A stretch of DNA of 64,000 nucleotides from Hymenobacter jejuensis (GTDB lineage Bacteria > Bacteroidota > Bacteroidia > Cytophagales > Hymenobacteraceae), in contig NZ_CP040896.1 in the NCBI RefSeq assembly GCF_006337165.1, positions 4,588,001-4,652,000 of the forward strand, given 5' to 3'. The translations under genes were made by a program, and so were the position numbers. The notes under the pieces are model-generated. The model was not told the origin of the DNA and made no database searches. It was given only the letters and a program-made list of their open reading frames with translations. Positions 25,261 to 33,940 of this stretch are shown here, in pieces; the first letter of the stretch is position 1, and each line of letters begins with the position of its first letter.

Positions 25261-26853
25261 ATGCCCCACCGCTACCTCTCTTGCTCGTTGCTCTTATTGC
25301 TGGCGAGCGGCTGCGCACGAAAAGCGTTTTTTCAAACCGATGCCCGCCTTTCCGACGGCCCTGCCGCCCCTACCGACAGCGCGCGGGTGGTGGCAGGACG
25401 CCATTATTTGCATGGCAGGCTCTACAACGTGTTTATGGGTGCGCACTACCGCTCGGTGTGGGCTTCGCCCGTTGTAGTGCCTACTTTTAATCCGCAGACA
25501 GCCGTGGCGGGCGGTGTGGAAGCGGGCAAGATGGGCGGCGGCTTTCAGAGCACCAGCATGACGCTGGATGGCCACAACGGCCGCGCCTACGCCCTGCGTA
25601 CCCTCGACAAAGACCCGTACAAAACGCTACCTAAGATTTTTCAGAAGACGTTCGTACTCAATGTGGTACGCGATGCGACTTCTGCGGCGAACCCTTACGC
25701 AGCGTTTGTGGTGCCGCCGCTGGCCGAGGCCGCCGGCGTGTTTCACACCAATCCGCGGCTTTATTATATAAGTCCGAAAGAAACAGCCTTGGGGCCACAC
25801 TCCGAGCGCTTTCGGGGCAAGGTGGTGATGCTGGAAGAAAAGTACAACGGCCCTGCCAACCTCACCCCCGCGTTCGGTAAGGCCACCGACCTGAAGGACA
25901 CGGAGGACATGCTGCGCAAGCGCTACACCGATCCTACGCATCAGGTTGACCAGCTGGCCTTTGCGCGCGCACGCTTGCTCGACATCTGGCTGGGCGACTG
26001 GGATCGGCACGAGGGACAATGGCAGTGGGCTGTGTACGAGCAGGCTGGAGGACGCACGCAGTACCGCCCCATCCCCAAAGACCGCGACCAAGTTTTTTAC
26101 CGCTTCGACGACGGCCTGATTCCGTGGCTGGCGAGCCGCAAATGGGGCGTGCGCAAGTTTCGCACCTTCAAACCGGAGTATGAAGACATTGCCGGCTTGG
26201 TTCGCAATGCGCGCTTTATTGATGCGCGGGCCCTGAGCGAAGTCACCTCTCAGCAATTCCAGCAGCTTGCCACCGATTTGCAGCAGCGGCTCACCGACCA
26301 CGTAATTGAGAAAGCTGTTCGCCGGATGCCACCGTCGGTGTATGCCCTGGAAGGTGCCCGCACGATAAAGGCGCTAAAAAAGCGGCGTAGCAACCTGCCC
26401 GGGGCCGCCCATACTTTTTATCGGCTGCTGGCCGAGTGCGTCACGGTGGTCGGTACCGATGCCAATGAACACTTTGTGGTGGAGCGCCTTAGCGACTCAA
26501 CTACCCAAGTCAGCATGTACCGCATTCCCGATGAAAGTGAGAAAGCACCCGCCGACACGCTGCTCTATCGGCGCCTGTTTCGCACCAACGAAACCAAGCG
26601 TCTCGTTCTGCACGGCCTCGACGGAAAAGATGTGTTTGAGGTGCGCGGCAACGTAAAGCGCGGCATCCGCACCGACATCTACGGCGGCCCCAACGAGGAC
26701 ACAGTGCTGGACACCTCTCACGTACGCGGCTGGAGCAAAAAGACGCGCTACTACGACACCAACCGCGGCAACGAACTCACCAAAGGCTCTGAAACCAAGG
26801 ACAAAACCGAAAAAGGCGTGCTCATGCACGCTTACGACCGCGAAGGCTACTAG
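25261..26853 (+). CDS. Lipoprotein with CotH/HipA-like kinase-like region, intact motif
   Basis: 530 residues from ATG 25261; the leader MPHRYLSCSLLLLLASGC has a lipobox. The TTG 36 nt upstream is rejected. It is a paralogue of the 23497 gene, sharing the order ALRTLDKDPYKTLP, FVVPPLAEAAGVFHTNPRL, LLDIWLGDWDRHEGQW (residues 240-254) and PIPKDRDQVFYRFDDG (270-285). The set D246/D248-R249-H250...Q253 followed by D274/D276 resembles the N-D...HN and P-W-D-x-D-x-F motifs of CotH-type kinases. The C-terminal region is beta-rich (HGLDGKDVFEVRG). A secreted kinase-like or nucleotide-dependent role is inferred, not shown. The two genes are divergent across 153 nt, and this one is convergent with the topoisomerase IB gene. 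Confidence 0.7.
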   Translation: MPHRYLSCSLLLLLASGCARKAFFQTDARLSDGPAAPTDSARVVAGRHYLHGRLYNVFMGAHYRSVWASPVVVPTFNPQTAVAGGVEAGKMGGGFQSTSMTLDGHNGRAYALRTLDKDPYKTLPKIFQKTFVLNVVRDATSAANPYAAFVVPPLAEAAGVFHTNPRLYYISPKETALGPHSERFRGKVVMLEEKYNGPANLTPAFGKATDLKDTEDMLRKRYTDPTHQVDQLAFARARLLDIWLGDWDRHEGQWQWAVYEQAGGRTQYRPIPKDRDQVFYRFDDGLIPWLASRKWGVRKFRTFKPEYEDIAGLVRNARFIDARALSEVTSQQFQQLATDLQQRLTDHVIEKAVRRMPPSVYALEGARTIKALKKRRSNLPGAAHTFYRLLAECVTVVGTDANEHFVVERLSDSTTQVSMYRIPDESEKAPADTLLYRRLFRTNETKRLVLHGLDGKDVFEVRGNVKRGIRTDIYGGPNEDTVLDTSHVRGWSKKTRYYDTNRGNELTKGSETKDKTEKGVLMHAYDREGY

Positions 26854-26928
26854 CAAACTAAAGCAATTGCCTTATTAGCAACTCATTGTCTATAAACGAG
26901 TTACCAATAAGGCAATTGCTTTAGTTTG
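26854..26928. terminator. Long-stem bidirectional terminator
   Basis: A perfect 23-bp inverted repeat (26854-26876 with 26906-26928) with an inner AACTC/GAGTT stem. It begins at the stop codon of the lipoprotein gene and abuts the topIB stop, so it sits exactly between two convergent genes. Confidence 0.8.
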
Positions 26929-26931
26929 TGC

Positions 26932-28044
26932 TTAAGCTATCTCGCTCAGCATTTCCAGCACCATGTGCTCGGTGGGTGTGAGCAGGTCGTTTTCTTCCGG
27001 ATTGACGTCGTGTTTGCGCAGGTAGTCAATCAGCTTATCGGAGTTGAAAAGTTCCACCACCTGCGGGTGAATGTAGTATTTGCTGCACACGGTGGGCGTG
27101 TTGCCCAAGCCGGCAGCCACGTTTTTCACGGCGCGCTTCAGCACTTTGTCTTTGGGCAGGTCGGGTTCTTCGTGCAGCACACTTTCGAGGCATTCCACCA
27201 TTTTCACGGTGCCGCCCCACGTCCGGAAGTCCTTGGCCGACAGATTGATACTCGTTACCTCTTGCAGATACGCATTTACGTCGCCCGACTCCAGTTCCTG
27301 GCGGTGGCCATCGGCAGAGTAGTACTGAAACAGATGCTGTCCCGGAATCTCTTTGCACTTCTGCACCATGCGGGCTAGGCGGCGATCGTGCAGCGTTACG
27401 TCGTGCGGGACGCCTTTTTTGCCCACAAACGAAAACCGAACCTCGTCGCCTTCTACTTGCACGTGGCGATCGCGCAGGGTGGTCAGGCCGTAGCTCTTGT
27501 TTTTCTTAGCGTATTCCTTGTTTCCCACCCGAATAAACGACTGGTCCATGAGGGTGAGCACGATGGCAATCACTTTTTCGCGGTCGAGCTTGGGGCGCTT
27601 CAAGTCTTGCTGAATGCGCTGCCGCAGGGCGGGCAACTTCTCGCCGAACGCCTGCAAACGGCTAAACTTCGTCAGGCTGCGCGCCTGGTCCCAGGCCGTG
27701 TGGTAGATGTACTGCTTGCGGCCCTTGGCATCGCGGCCGGTCACTTGCAGGTGCGAATTGGCGGAGGGCGAAATCCAGACGTCGGTCCAGGCCGGCGGAA
27801 TCACAAAGCTGCTGATGCGGCTTAAGGTTTTTTCATCCGTGATCGCTTCCCCTTTGGCATTCAGATAGTTGAAGGTGCCATCGGGGCCGGCTACGCGGGT
27901 CAGGCCGGGCTTAGCATCGGTGAGGTAACGTAGGCCGGCGAGTTCGGCTTGACGGGCCGGATCTTTGTAGAGAACGTGCGCTTCGTCGTCGGGGACTAGG
28001 TTCTTTTTTTTGACTTTGGGGCGTGGGTGGGTTGTAGCGGGCAT
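26932..28044 (-). CDS. DNA topoisomerase IB (poxvirus/eukaryote type)
   Basis: 370 residues. Relaxes supercoils by a 3'-phosphotyrosyl nick. Catalytic pentad residues are visible: Arg172 in FIRVGNKEY, Lys in FVGKKG (~209-210), Arg274 in DFRTWGGT, a His in the C-terminal TVCSKYYIHP region, and the nucleophile Tyr324 in that same motif. The N-terminal domain begins with a basic stretch (PRPKVKKKNL). Length fits bacterial TopIB of the viral type (~330-370). ATG at 28044. With ParC/ParE this is the third topoisomerase polypeptide in the window. Confidence 0.93.
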   Translation of the reverse strand: MPATTHPRPKVKKKNLVPDDEAHVLYKDPARQAELAGLRYLTDAKPGLTRVAGPDGTFNYLNAKGEAITDEKTLSRISSFVIPPAWTDVWISPSANSHLQVTGRDAKGRKQYIYHTAWDQARSLTKFSRLQAFGEKLPALRQRIQQDLKRPKLDREKVIAIVLTLMDQSFIRVGNKEYAKKNKSYGLTTLRDRHVQVEGDEVRFSFVGKKGVPHDVTLHDRRLARMVQKCKEIPGQHLFQYYSADGHRQELESGDVNAYLQEVTSINLSAKDFRTWGGTVKMVECLESVLHEEPDLPKDKVLKRAVKNVAAGLGNTPTVCSKYYIHPQVVELFNSDKLIDYLRKHDVNPEENDLLTPTEHMVLEMLSEIA

Positions 28045-28480
28045 CGTAACAGGATAAGCCTGCTGACCAACATAGCCAGCGGGATTTTCTCTACGCAGAA
28101 CCCGGCAGAAAGTAACGCACTCGCCAACCTAGGCCGCAAGCGCAATTCACGCCTTTTCATAATATATTGATTATCAATATATTATATAAATCAATTCAAG
28201 AACCACAGAATAACAAGCTACTTCCGGCGTTTTCGTTGTACCAGTGTCTCCTTTCCGACCGGGCACCGGCAGTATTAAGCCGCTCGAACACCCCAAAAAT
28301 TAGAATAATTAAAAACGTCAAAAATATTATGCGCTGATTTTTTGGCCTCTACGAAAGATTAAAGCAAATCAATAACACTTCTGGTGGCCTTTCCGTATGC
28401 GGTTCCGGTGGTTTTGGCACCGTTTTCTCTCTTGCACTTTTCAGCCCGCCCTTTCTTATATACCAATTGCATCCTTACTC
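28045..28480. other. 436-nt divergent intergenic region
   Basis: Between topIB (minus) and the M48 protease (plus). It contains the palindrome at 28160-28184 and otherwise AT-rich DNA without a recognisable RNA or small gene. Frames running into the protease from 28384-28397 have no coding character. Confidence 0.4.
28160..28184. repeat. TTGATTATCAA-centred palindrome (copy 2)
   Basis: 25 bp, perfect around one central base: TAATATATTGAT-T-ATCAATATATTA. Located 116 nt upstream of the topIB start. Confidence 0.75.
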
Positions 28481-29290
28481 ATGATCCGCTTCCTTTCCAA
28501 ACCCTGGCTTCTGTTATCTCTGGCTGCTTCTCTTGCTACCTCGGCCTGTTCGGGCAGTGGCGATGGCGTGGTGCTCTTCTCCGTCGACGACGACAAAGCC
28601 CTCGGCACCAAGGTGGCGGCCAAAACCGATTCCACGTATCAGGCCAGCGGCCAGTTGCTTCAGCGCAGCGCCAATCCCCAGGTGTACCAGTTGCTCGACG
28701 GGGTGGTAAACCGGGTTCTAAATTCGGGTCAGCTTACCTATCGCAATGAGTTTCCGTGGGATGTCAAAATCATCAAAGACGACAACATCCAAAACGCGTT
28801 TGCCACGCCCGGCGGCCACATTTACGTATTCACGGGGCTGATCAAATACCTCGACAACGAATCGCAGCTGGCGGGGGTATTGGGTCATGAAATTGCCCAC
28901 GCCGACCGCCGCCATACGTCCAAGCAGCTTCAGCAGCAATACGGTATCTCGTTGCTGCTGAGCCTAGTACTAGGTGAAAACCCCAACCAACTGGTTACCA
29001 TCGCCAGCGAATTGGGCCAGTTGAAGTTTAGCCGCGACTTCGAGCGCGAAGCCGATTTGTATTCGGTGAAATACCTCAACGGCACCGGCTATTACGCCTG
29101 CAACGGCACGGCGGGCTTTTTTGAGAAAGCGCAGAAGGAAGGCCAGACGGGCGGTACGCCCGAGTTCCTCAGCACCCACCCCGATCCGGGTTCGCGCGTG
29201 GAGGCCATTAATACCGAAGCCCAAACCGAAGGCTGCACCGGCCGCACCGTCGACAACACCAATTTCGACAAGCTGAAATCGCTGCTGTAA
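28481..29290 (+). CDS. M48-family zinc metalloprotease lipoprotein
   Basis: 269 residues from ATG 28481 (MIRFLSKPWLLLSLAASLAT, lipobox SAC). The zinc motif HEIAH lies in LAGVLGHEIAHADRRHT, with the third ligand in READLYSVKYL (Glu of ExxxD). NAFATPGGHIYVFTGLI is the conserved strand before the active site. This is the BepA/Oma1-like subgroup (no TPRs): periplasmic quality control of envelope proteins is the usual role. A second, distinct M48 protein lies at 34907. Starts at 28397 or earlier lack the signal peptide position and are rejected. Confidence 0.9.
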   Translation: MIRFLSKPWLLLSLAASLATSACSGSGDGVVLFSVDDDKALGTKVAAKTDSTYQASGQLLQRSANPQVYQLLDGVVNRVLNSGQLTYRNEFPWDVKIIKDDNIQNAFATPGGHIYVFTGLIKYLDNESQLAGVLGHEIAHADRRHTSKQLQQQYGISLLLSLVLGENPNQLVTIASELGQLKFSRDFEREADLYSVKYLNGTGYYACNGTAGFFEKAQKEGQTGGTPEFLSTHPDPGSRVEAINTEAQTEGCTGRTVDNTNFDKLKSLL

Positions 29291-29310
29291 ATCAATAGCC
29301 TACCGTTTGA

Positions 29311-29343
29311 AAGGGCCTGTAACCAAAGTTGCAGGCTCTTTTT
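29311..29343 (+). terminator. Terminator of the M48 protease gene
   Basis: AAGGGCCTGTAAC / GTTGCAGGCTCTT, imperfect stem followed by TTTTTG. Confidence 0.7.
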
Positions 29344-29462
29344 GCATAAATAGACGAGCTTAGCCCGGACTTAGTAGCATCGGCCTCTTAAGGCGACTCC
29401 ACAACATCGGGGGCCGCTCCGTGCGTATGGATTTCCATAGCTTTGGCCTTTATCCTGCCTGT

Positions 29463-30629
29463 ATGCCTTCCTTTCTTGATAAATTCAGCGACTGGGCCGA
29501 GCGAGCCGACAACCTCATTCTGCGTACCCGCACGCGCCTGGGCATGCTTGACCCGCTGCAAATTGTGCCGTATCGCAGCTACGGTACGCCCACACGGCTT
29601 TATGTTAAAGGCCGTTTGCTGACCGACAAAGGCATCGGCGAGCCCGACGCGTCCGACTCGCGCTGGCATAACCTGCTGAACATGTACCGGCGCTTCGAAA
29701 GCAACGAAATCAGCGGAGCGCAGCTCATTATCAGGCCCGCCGACGGCACCGAGCACGCTGTAGTCACCGACGAAGAAGGCTACTTTACACTTAACATCGA
29801 ACCCCAGGCGCTGCCCGAACCCATCGATTTTATGTGGTATCCGGTGGATGTGCTGTTGCAGTCGGTGCCAGCTCCCATCCCGATGGCGGCGGGCCTGCGT
29901 ACGCAGGCGCCAGTGCTTATCCCGCCGGCCGATGCGGAATACGGCATCATCAGCGACCTCGATGACACGGTTATCCAGACTTCGGCCACCGACATGCTGC
30001 GCATGGCCCGCACGGTGCTGCTGCGCAATGCCCGCTCGCGGCTGCCTTTCAAAGGAGTAGCGGAGTTTTATCGGGCCTTGCAGCTGGGCCGCAACGGCAA
30101 GCGCAACAACCCGTTTTTCTATGTGAGCAGCAGTCCCTGGAACCTCTACGACCTGCTGGAAGACTTTCTGACCCTAAACCAGATTCCGCCGGGCCCGTTG
30201 TTGCTGCGCGACATGGCGTTGGTGCGCCAGAAAGCCGGCGATGCGTCGGAGCATCATGGCCACAAGCTCAAAGAGATTGATAACCTGCTGCTTACCTATC
30301 CCAAGCTTCCTTTTGTGCTTATTGGTGATAGCGGACAGGAAGACGCTAATATCTACCGTGAAGTAGTGCGGCGCCACCCCGGCCGCATTCTGGCCATCTA
30401 CATTCGCGACGTGCTCCGGCCCGACCGCGCCACGTTGGTGGAAAGCGTGTCGGAGGAGCTGCGGGCCGACAAAGTAGAAATGCTGCTCGTGCAGGACACG
30501 GTGCAGGCCGCCGAGCACGCCGCCCGCGCGGGGCTCATCTTCACCGAAGCCATTCCGGCCGTGGAGCAGGAAAAGCACAAAGACGAAACCACTCCCGACG
30601 ACCCCGGCGAGGTACAAAAAGAAGGTTAA
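29463..30629 (+). CDS. App1-family phosphatase domain protein (DUF2183)
   Basis: 388 residues from ATG 29463 (MPSFLDKFSDWAERADNLIL). A short beta-sandwich region (residues ~35-150) precedes the DUF2183 domain. That domain has the HAD-like signature SDLDDTVIQTSATDM (~165), then FFYVSSSPWNLYDLL and FVLIGDSGQEDANIYREV. This matches yeast App1 phosphatidate phosphatase; the nucleophile is the first Asp of DLDDT. The tail is acidic and disordered. It probably dephosphorylates lipids such as phosphatidate. GTG at 29421 and ATG 29427 are alternative starts. Confidence 0.87.
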   Translation: MPSFLDKFSDWAERADNLILRTRTRLGMLDPLQIVPYRSYGTPTRLYVKGRLLTDKGIGEPDASDSRWHNLLNMYRRFESNEISGAQLIIRPADGTEHAVVTDEEGYFTLNIEPQALPEPIDFMWYPVDVLLQSVPAPIPMAAGLRTQAPVLIPPADAEYGIISDLDDTVIQTSATDMLRMARTVLLRNARSRLPFKGVAEFYRALQLGRNGKRNNPFFYVSSSPWNLYDLLEDFLTLNQIPPGPLLLRDMALVRQKAGDASEHHGHKLKEIDNLLLTYPKLPFVLIGDSGQEDANIYREVVRRHPGRILAIYIRDVLRPDRATLVESVSEELRADKVEMLLVQDTVQAAEHAARAGLIFTEAIPAVEQEKHKDETTPDDPGEVQKEG

Positions 30630-30644
30630 ACGCTGTACAGAAAG

Positions 30645-31082
30645 CTAGCTTGAATGGTCGGCGACAATCACCCACTGCCCGTTCAGCCTACGAAAAACCA
30701 GCAGAAAATGGCCTTCCAAATCGCCGGCCTTGGGGCGCGTTAGGTGCCACTTGCCCACTAAGTGCGCGGCCTCGTCGCCGAGGGGCGTAATGCGCAGGTT
30801 GGAGAACACCAGCTGGCCCATAGCGGCAGCGTCGGGATAATTGCGCTTGTAGTTATCGAGGGTGGGCTGCCAGCCGTAGGTAAGCCCGCGCTTGCCAATG
30901 AACACCAACGAATCGGATTGCCAATAGCCTTGCATAAAGCCCGCCACGTCGCCGCGGTTCCAGGCGGCGGTTTGCGTAGTGAGCACTTGGGTAATGTCGC
31001 GGCGCAGCGAGGTGGCAGCAGGCACCTGCGAGCAGGCGCTTAGCAGCACGCCACAAATGAGAACCCAAAATATCTTTCTCAT
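30645..31082 (-). CDS. SnoaL/NTF2-like lipoprotein (DUF4440 type)
   Basis: 145 residues from ATG 31082 (MRKIFWVLICGVLLSACSQ, lipobox LSAC). The mature part has an NTF2-like cone fold pattern: ITQVLTTQTAAWNRGDVAGF with MQGYW, then LVFIGKRGLTYGW and LVFRRLNGQWVIVADHSS at the C-terminus. This is the arrangement of nuclear-transport-factor-2-like proteins of unknown substrate. An ATG two codons upstream lies inside the palindrome and is less likely. It follows mtgA by 27 nt. Confidence 0.82.
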   Translation of the reverse strand: MRKIFWVLICGVLLSACSQVPAATSLRRDITQVLTTQTAAWNRGDVAGFMQGYWQSDSLVFIGKRGLTYGWQPTLDNYKRNYPDAAAMGQLVFSNLRITPLGDEAAHLVGKWHLTRPKAGDLEGHFLLVFRRLNGQWVIVADHSS

Positions 31083-31107
31083 AATCATTTGATTATCAAT
31101 TATTTAT
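31081..31107. repeat. TTGATTATCAA-centred palindrome (copy 3)
   Basis: ATAATCATTTGATTATCAAT followed by TATTTAT; the inner 13 bp are palindromic and the outer arms imperfect. It occupies the whole 27-nt gap between mtgA and the downstream lipoprotein gene. Confidence 0.65.
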
Positions 31108-31109
31108 AC

Positions 31110-31934
31110 TTAATTCTCCAGAATCTCTTTCACGTAAGTTGTGCCCCCTAGGCGGCGCATGTTGCGCAGGACGCGTTGCTGCTTGGCACGCGCCACAGGG
31201 CCGGGGTTGCTGGCCCGAAACCGCAGCGGATTGGGTAGCACGCCGGCCAGCAAGGCCGCTTCCGGCGGTGTGAGCCGATTGGCCGATTTGTGAAAGTAAC
31301 GCTGCGAAGCGGCTTCGGCCCCAAACGTGCAATCGCCCATTTCGGCTACGTTCATGTACATCTCCATGATGCGGCGCTTGTTCCAGAGCAGCTCAATGAG
31401 CACCGTGAAGTAGGCTTCCAAGCCTTTGCGCACGTAGCTGCGGCCGTGCCAGAGAAACACGTTTTTGGCAACCTGCTGCGAAATGGTGCTGCCCCCCACG
31501 ACCTTATCGTCGCTCTTCATGTTGCGCTTGGCAGCTTTCACCAGGGCATCGAAATCGAAGCCGTGGTGCAGCAGAAAGCGCTGGTCTTCGGCCGCGATCA
31601 GGGCCAGCGGCAGTTGCGGCGTCACTTCCCCAATGGTTTTGAAATCGTAGCGAATCCGGCGGCCGTCCTGCACGATGCCGTAGTAGCCTTTGCCCACGGG
31701 CGGGTGCGCCCGGCGTTCCAGCATAATCCAGGTGGCAGGGGGTGCTACCCACCGATACACGAGCACCCACGCCAGCGAAGTCAGAAATAACGCGGCTATC
31801 ACTTGCAGTCCGATGCGCCACGTCCGCTGCCATAGTTGTTTGTAATTCGCCACGCGTAAAAAAGCCTTCTTCAAGCGGAATAGGTAAGAAAGGGAAGCCG
31901 CAAAAGTAGCGGATTCGTTGCCTTCCCAAGCCAT
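31110..31934 (-). CDS. mtgA: Monofunctional biosynthetic peptidoglycan transglycosylase
   Basis: 274 residues. GT51 glycosyltransferase that polymerises lipid II without a transpeptidase domain. One N-terminal membrane anchor (IGLQVIAALFLTSLAWVLVY) is followed by the GT51 motifs AAEDQRFLLHHGFD (catalytic Glu), GGSTISQQVAKNVFLW, RKGLEAYFTVLIELLWNKRR, and EMYMNVAEMG. It ends at ~GTTYVKEILEN. Length fits MtgA (~240). The N-terminus from ATG 31934 carries ~40 residues before the anchor. Confidence 0.95.
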   Translation of the reverse strand: MAWEGNESATFAASLSYLFRLKKAFLRVANYKQLWQRTWRIGLQVIAALFLTSLAWVLVYRWVAPPATWIMLERRAHPPVGKGYYGIVQDGRRIRYDFKTIGEVTPQLPLALIAAEDQRFLLHHGFDFDALVKAAKRNMKSDDKVVGGSTISQQVAKNVFLWHGRSYVRKGLEAYFTVLIELLWNKRRIMEMYMNVAEMGDCTFGAEAASQRYFHKSANRLTPPEAALLAGVLPNPLRFRASNPGPVARAKQQRVLRNMRRLGGTTYVKEILEN

Positions 31935-31989
31935 CTGCGGCGGAGGCTTGTTATATTACCAAGCCTACTAGCCCCAACCCCGACGTCTT

Positions 31990-32622
31990 ATGCGCCTTCT
32001 TCCGCTCTTCCCGCTCAACATTGTGGTGTACCCCGGCGAGAAACTCAATCTGCACATCTTCGAGCCCCGTTACCGGCAGCTAGTGCACGACTGCCTCGAA
32101 ACGGACATGACTTTTGGCATCCCACCTTATATCCAGGACAGCGTGAGCCTACTGGGCACCGAAGTGCGTTTGGTGGGCGTTGAGAAGGTGTATGACAACG
32201 GCGAAATGGACATTCGGACGCGCGGGCTGCGCGTGTTTCGGGTGCAGGAGTTTTTCCGGCAGGCGCCGGGTAAGCTTTACGCCGCGGGTCAGGTGGAAGA
32301 CATTGTAGACGATTCGGAGGAAGATGCGGTGCTGAAAACCCATATTACCGAGCAGGTGCGCAAGCTCTACGACATTCTGGGGCTGCGCAAGCTGTTTCTG
32401 GACCTGCCGCCCGACTACAAAATCTACGACATTGCCCATCACCTAGGCTTCAATATCGATCAGGAATACCAACTGCTGGAAGCCACCAGCGAACACGAGC
32501 GCCAGGAAATCGTGCGCGAGCACCTCGACCACATTCTGCCGGTGCTGCTCGAAACCGAGCGCCTCAAGGACCGGGTGCGCCTCAACGGACACTTTAAAAA
32601 CCTGACGCCCCCTAATTTTTAG
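31990..32622 (+). CDS. Lon N-terminal (LAN/PUA-like) domain protein
   Basis: 210 residues: MRLLPLFPLNIVVYPGEKLN then HIFEPRYRQLVHDCL, the start of the Lon substrate-binding domain. It has no AAA+ or protease part. The C-terminal half is helical (DIAHHLGFNIDQEYQLLEAT). Such stand-alone Lon-N proteins are widespread and of unknown function. It is 73 nt upstream of the metallophosphoesterase gene and likely in the same transcript. Confidence 0.85.
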   Translation: MRLLPLFPLNIVVYPGEKLNLHIFEPRYRQLVHDCLETDMTFGIPPYIQDSVSLLGTEVRLVGVEKVYDNGEMDIRTRGLRVFRVQEFFRQAPGKLYAAGQVEDIVDDSEEDAVLKTHITEQVRKLYDILGLRKLFLDLPPDYKIYDIAHHLGFNIDQEYQLLEATSEHERQEIVREHLDHILPVLLETERLKDRVRLNGHFKNLTPPNF

Positions 32623-32695
32623 CCGAGGCCAAGTAGGCTTGAGCGTTTTGTGGCCTTTTCTCGTACCTAAAGCCTGACCTTCAAGCTCCAAAGCC

Positions 32696-33940
32696 TTGCC
32701 TACGTATCTACCTCACTTACTGATAGTTGCTTTTTTGTTGCTGTGTGGCTGGTTTGCCTACCGCTACCGACGCGAACGCAACTTTCGTCGTAAACCCTAC
32801 GTGGCGCCAACTGCCCGCGCCTGGGCCAGCCACCAGCCCGATCCGGCGGCTGCGGTTCGGCATCGGGTGGCCTTGGTTGGCGACTTGGGCGCCGTAGCCA
32901 CCGACGGCCACGACCCGGTGCTGAACCTGCTGCAAGGCTGGCTCCAGGAAGCCGGCCCGGCCAGCACAGTAGTGGTGCTCGGCGACAACGTGTACCCAAC
33001 CGGCCTGCCCGCCGTAGGGCACCACGGGCGCAGCAACGCCGAGTTTCGCCTTGACATTCAGCTGGATACCTTACGCAGCTACGACGGGCGGGTAATCTTT
33101 TTGAGCGGCAACCACGATTGGAACAAGGGCCGCCGCGACGGCTACGAATACTTGCTGCGTCAGGAAGAATACGTGCTGACCCACCTGCCGGGCGCCTACT
33201 ACTTGCCGCCCAACGGCTGCCCCGGCCCGGTTACGATGCAACTCGCCGAAAACGTACTTTTGGTAGTGCTCAATACGCAGTGGTGGGTGCAGCACGGGCC
33301 TCGCCCACTGGGCAAGGAAAACGGTTGCACCGCCACCGACAGCCGCATGCCTTTCGTGCAGCTTCAGGAAATTCTGGAGCAGAACCGCCACCAGCAGGTG
33401 TTAATTGCCGGCCATCATCCGCTGTACTCTAACGCCATGCACGGAGGCCAGTTTACCACCAAACAGCACGTTTTTCCGCTTACTCAGATGCACAAGCAGG
33501 CCTATGTGCCACTGCCGGGCCTGGGCTCGCTGTTTCCCATATACCGCAAACTTGTGGGGGCCGAGGAAGATATGGCCCACCCCCGCTACCGCACTATGCG
33601 CAAGCGTTTGCTACGGGTGCTGCGGCAGTTTCCGAACCTGATTTACGCCGCCGGCCACGATCATAACCTCCAGTATTTCAACTACAAAGGTGGCCACTAC
33701 TTAGTCAGCGGATCAGGCAGCAAAACGGCCTTCGTGGGCAAAGGCGGCAAAGCCACCTTTACGCACGAGCACAAGGGTTTTTTTGTGATCGAGTACTACG
33801 AAAACGGCGATGTGTGGCTGCGGACCCTGGAGCCCGGCAACACCGATGGCACCGAGCGGGCACCAGAAGCATTTCGCCAACTACTTAGTAATCAACTTGT
33901 TCCGAAGCAGGCCCCAACACCTGCAAGCTCCGCGAGCTGA
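32696..33940 (+). CDS. Membrane-anchored metallophosphoesterase
   Basis: 414 residues. One N-terminal membrane segment (LLIVAFLLLCGWFAYRYRRE) is followed by a calcineurin-like phosphoesterase: VALVGDLGAV, VVLGDNVYPTG, FLSGNHDWNKG (GNHD), IAGHHPLYS and AAGHDHNLQYF (GHxH), all metal-binding motifs present. The start is TTG at 32696: an in-frame TGA at 32675 leaves no ATG upstream and the anchor requires this N-terminus. Natural substrate unknown. The 3' end overlaps the convergent lipid kinase gene by 56 nt. Confidence 0.88.
   Translation: MPTYLPHLLIVAFLLLCGWFAYRYRRERNFRRKPYVAPTARAWASHQPDPAAAVRHRVALVGDLGAVATDGHDPVLNLLQGWLQEAGPASTVVVLGDNVYPTGLPAVGHHGRSNAEFRLDIQLDTLRSYDGRVIFLSGNHDWNKGRRDGYEYLLRQEEYVLTHLPGAYYLPPNGCPGPVTMQLAENVLLVVLNTQWWVQHGPRPLGKENGCTATDSRMPFVQLQEILEQNRHQQVLIAGHHPLYSNAMHGGQFTTKQHVFPLTQMHKQAYVPLPGLGSLFPIYRKLVGAEEDMAHPRYRTMRKRLLRVLRQFPNLIYAAGHDHNLQYFNYKGGHYLVSGSGSKTAFVGKGGKATFTHEHKGFFVIEYYENGDVWLRTLEPGNTDGTERAPEAFRQLLSNQLVPKQAPTPASSAS

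Noticed and set aside
28185..28480. Possible non-coding RNA upstream of the M48 protease
   Set aside because: No stable hairpin, conserved box or promoter-terminator pair could be traced.
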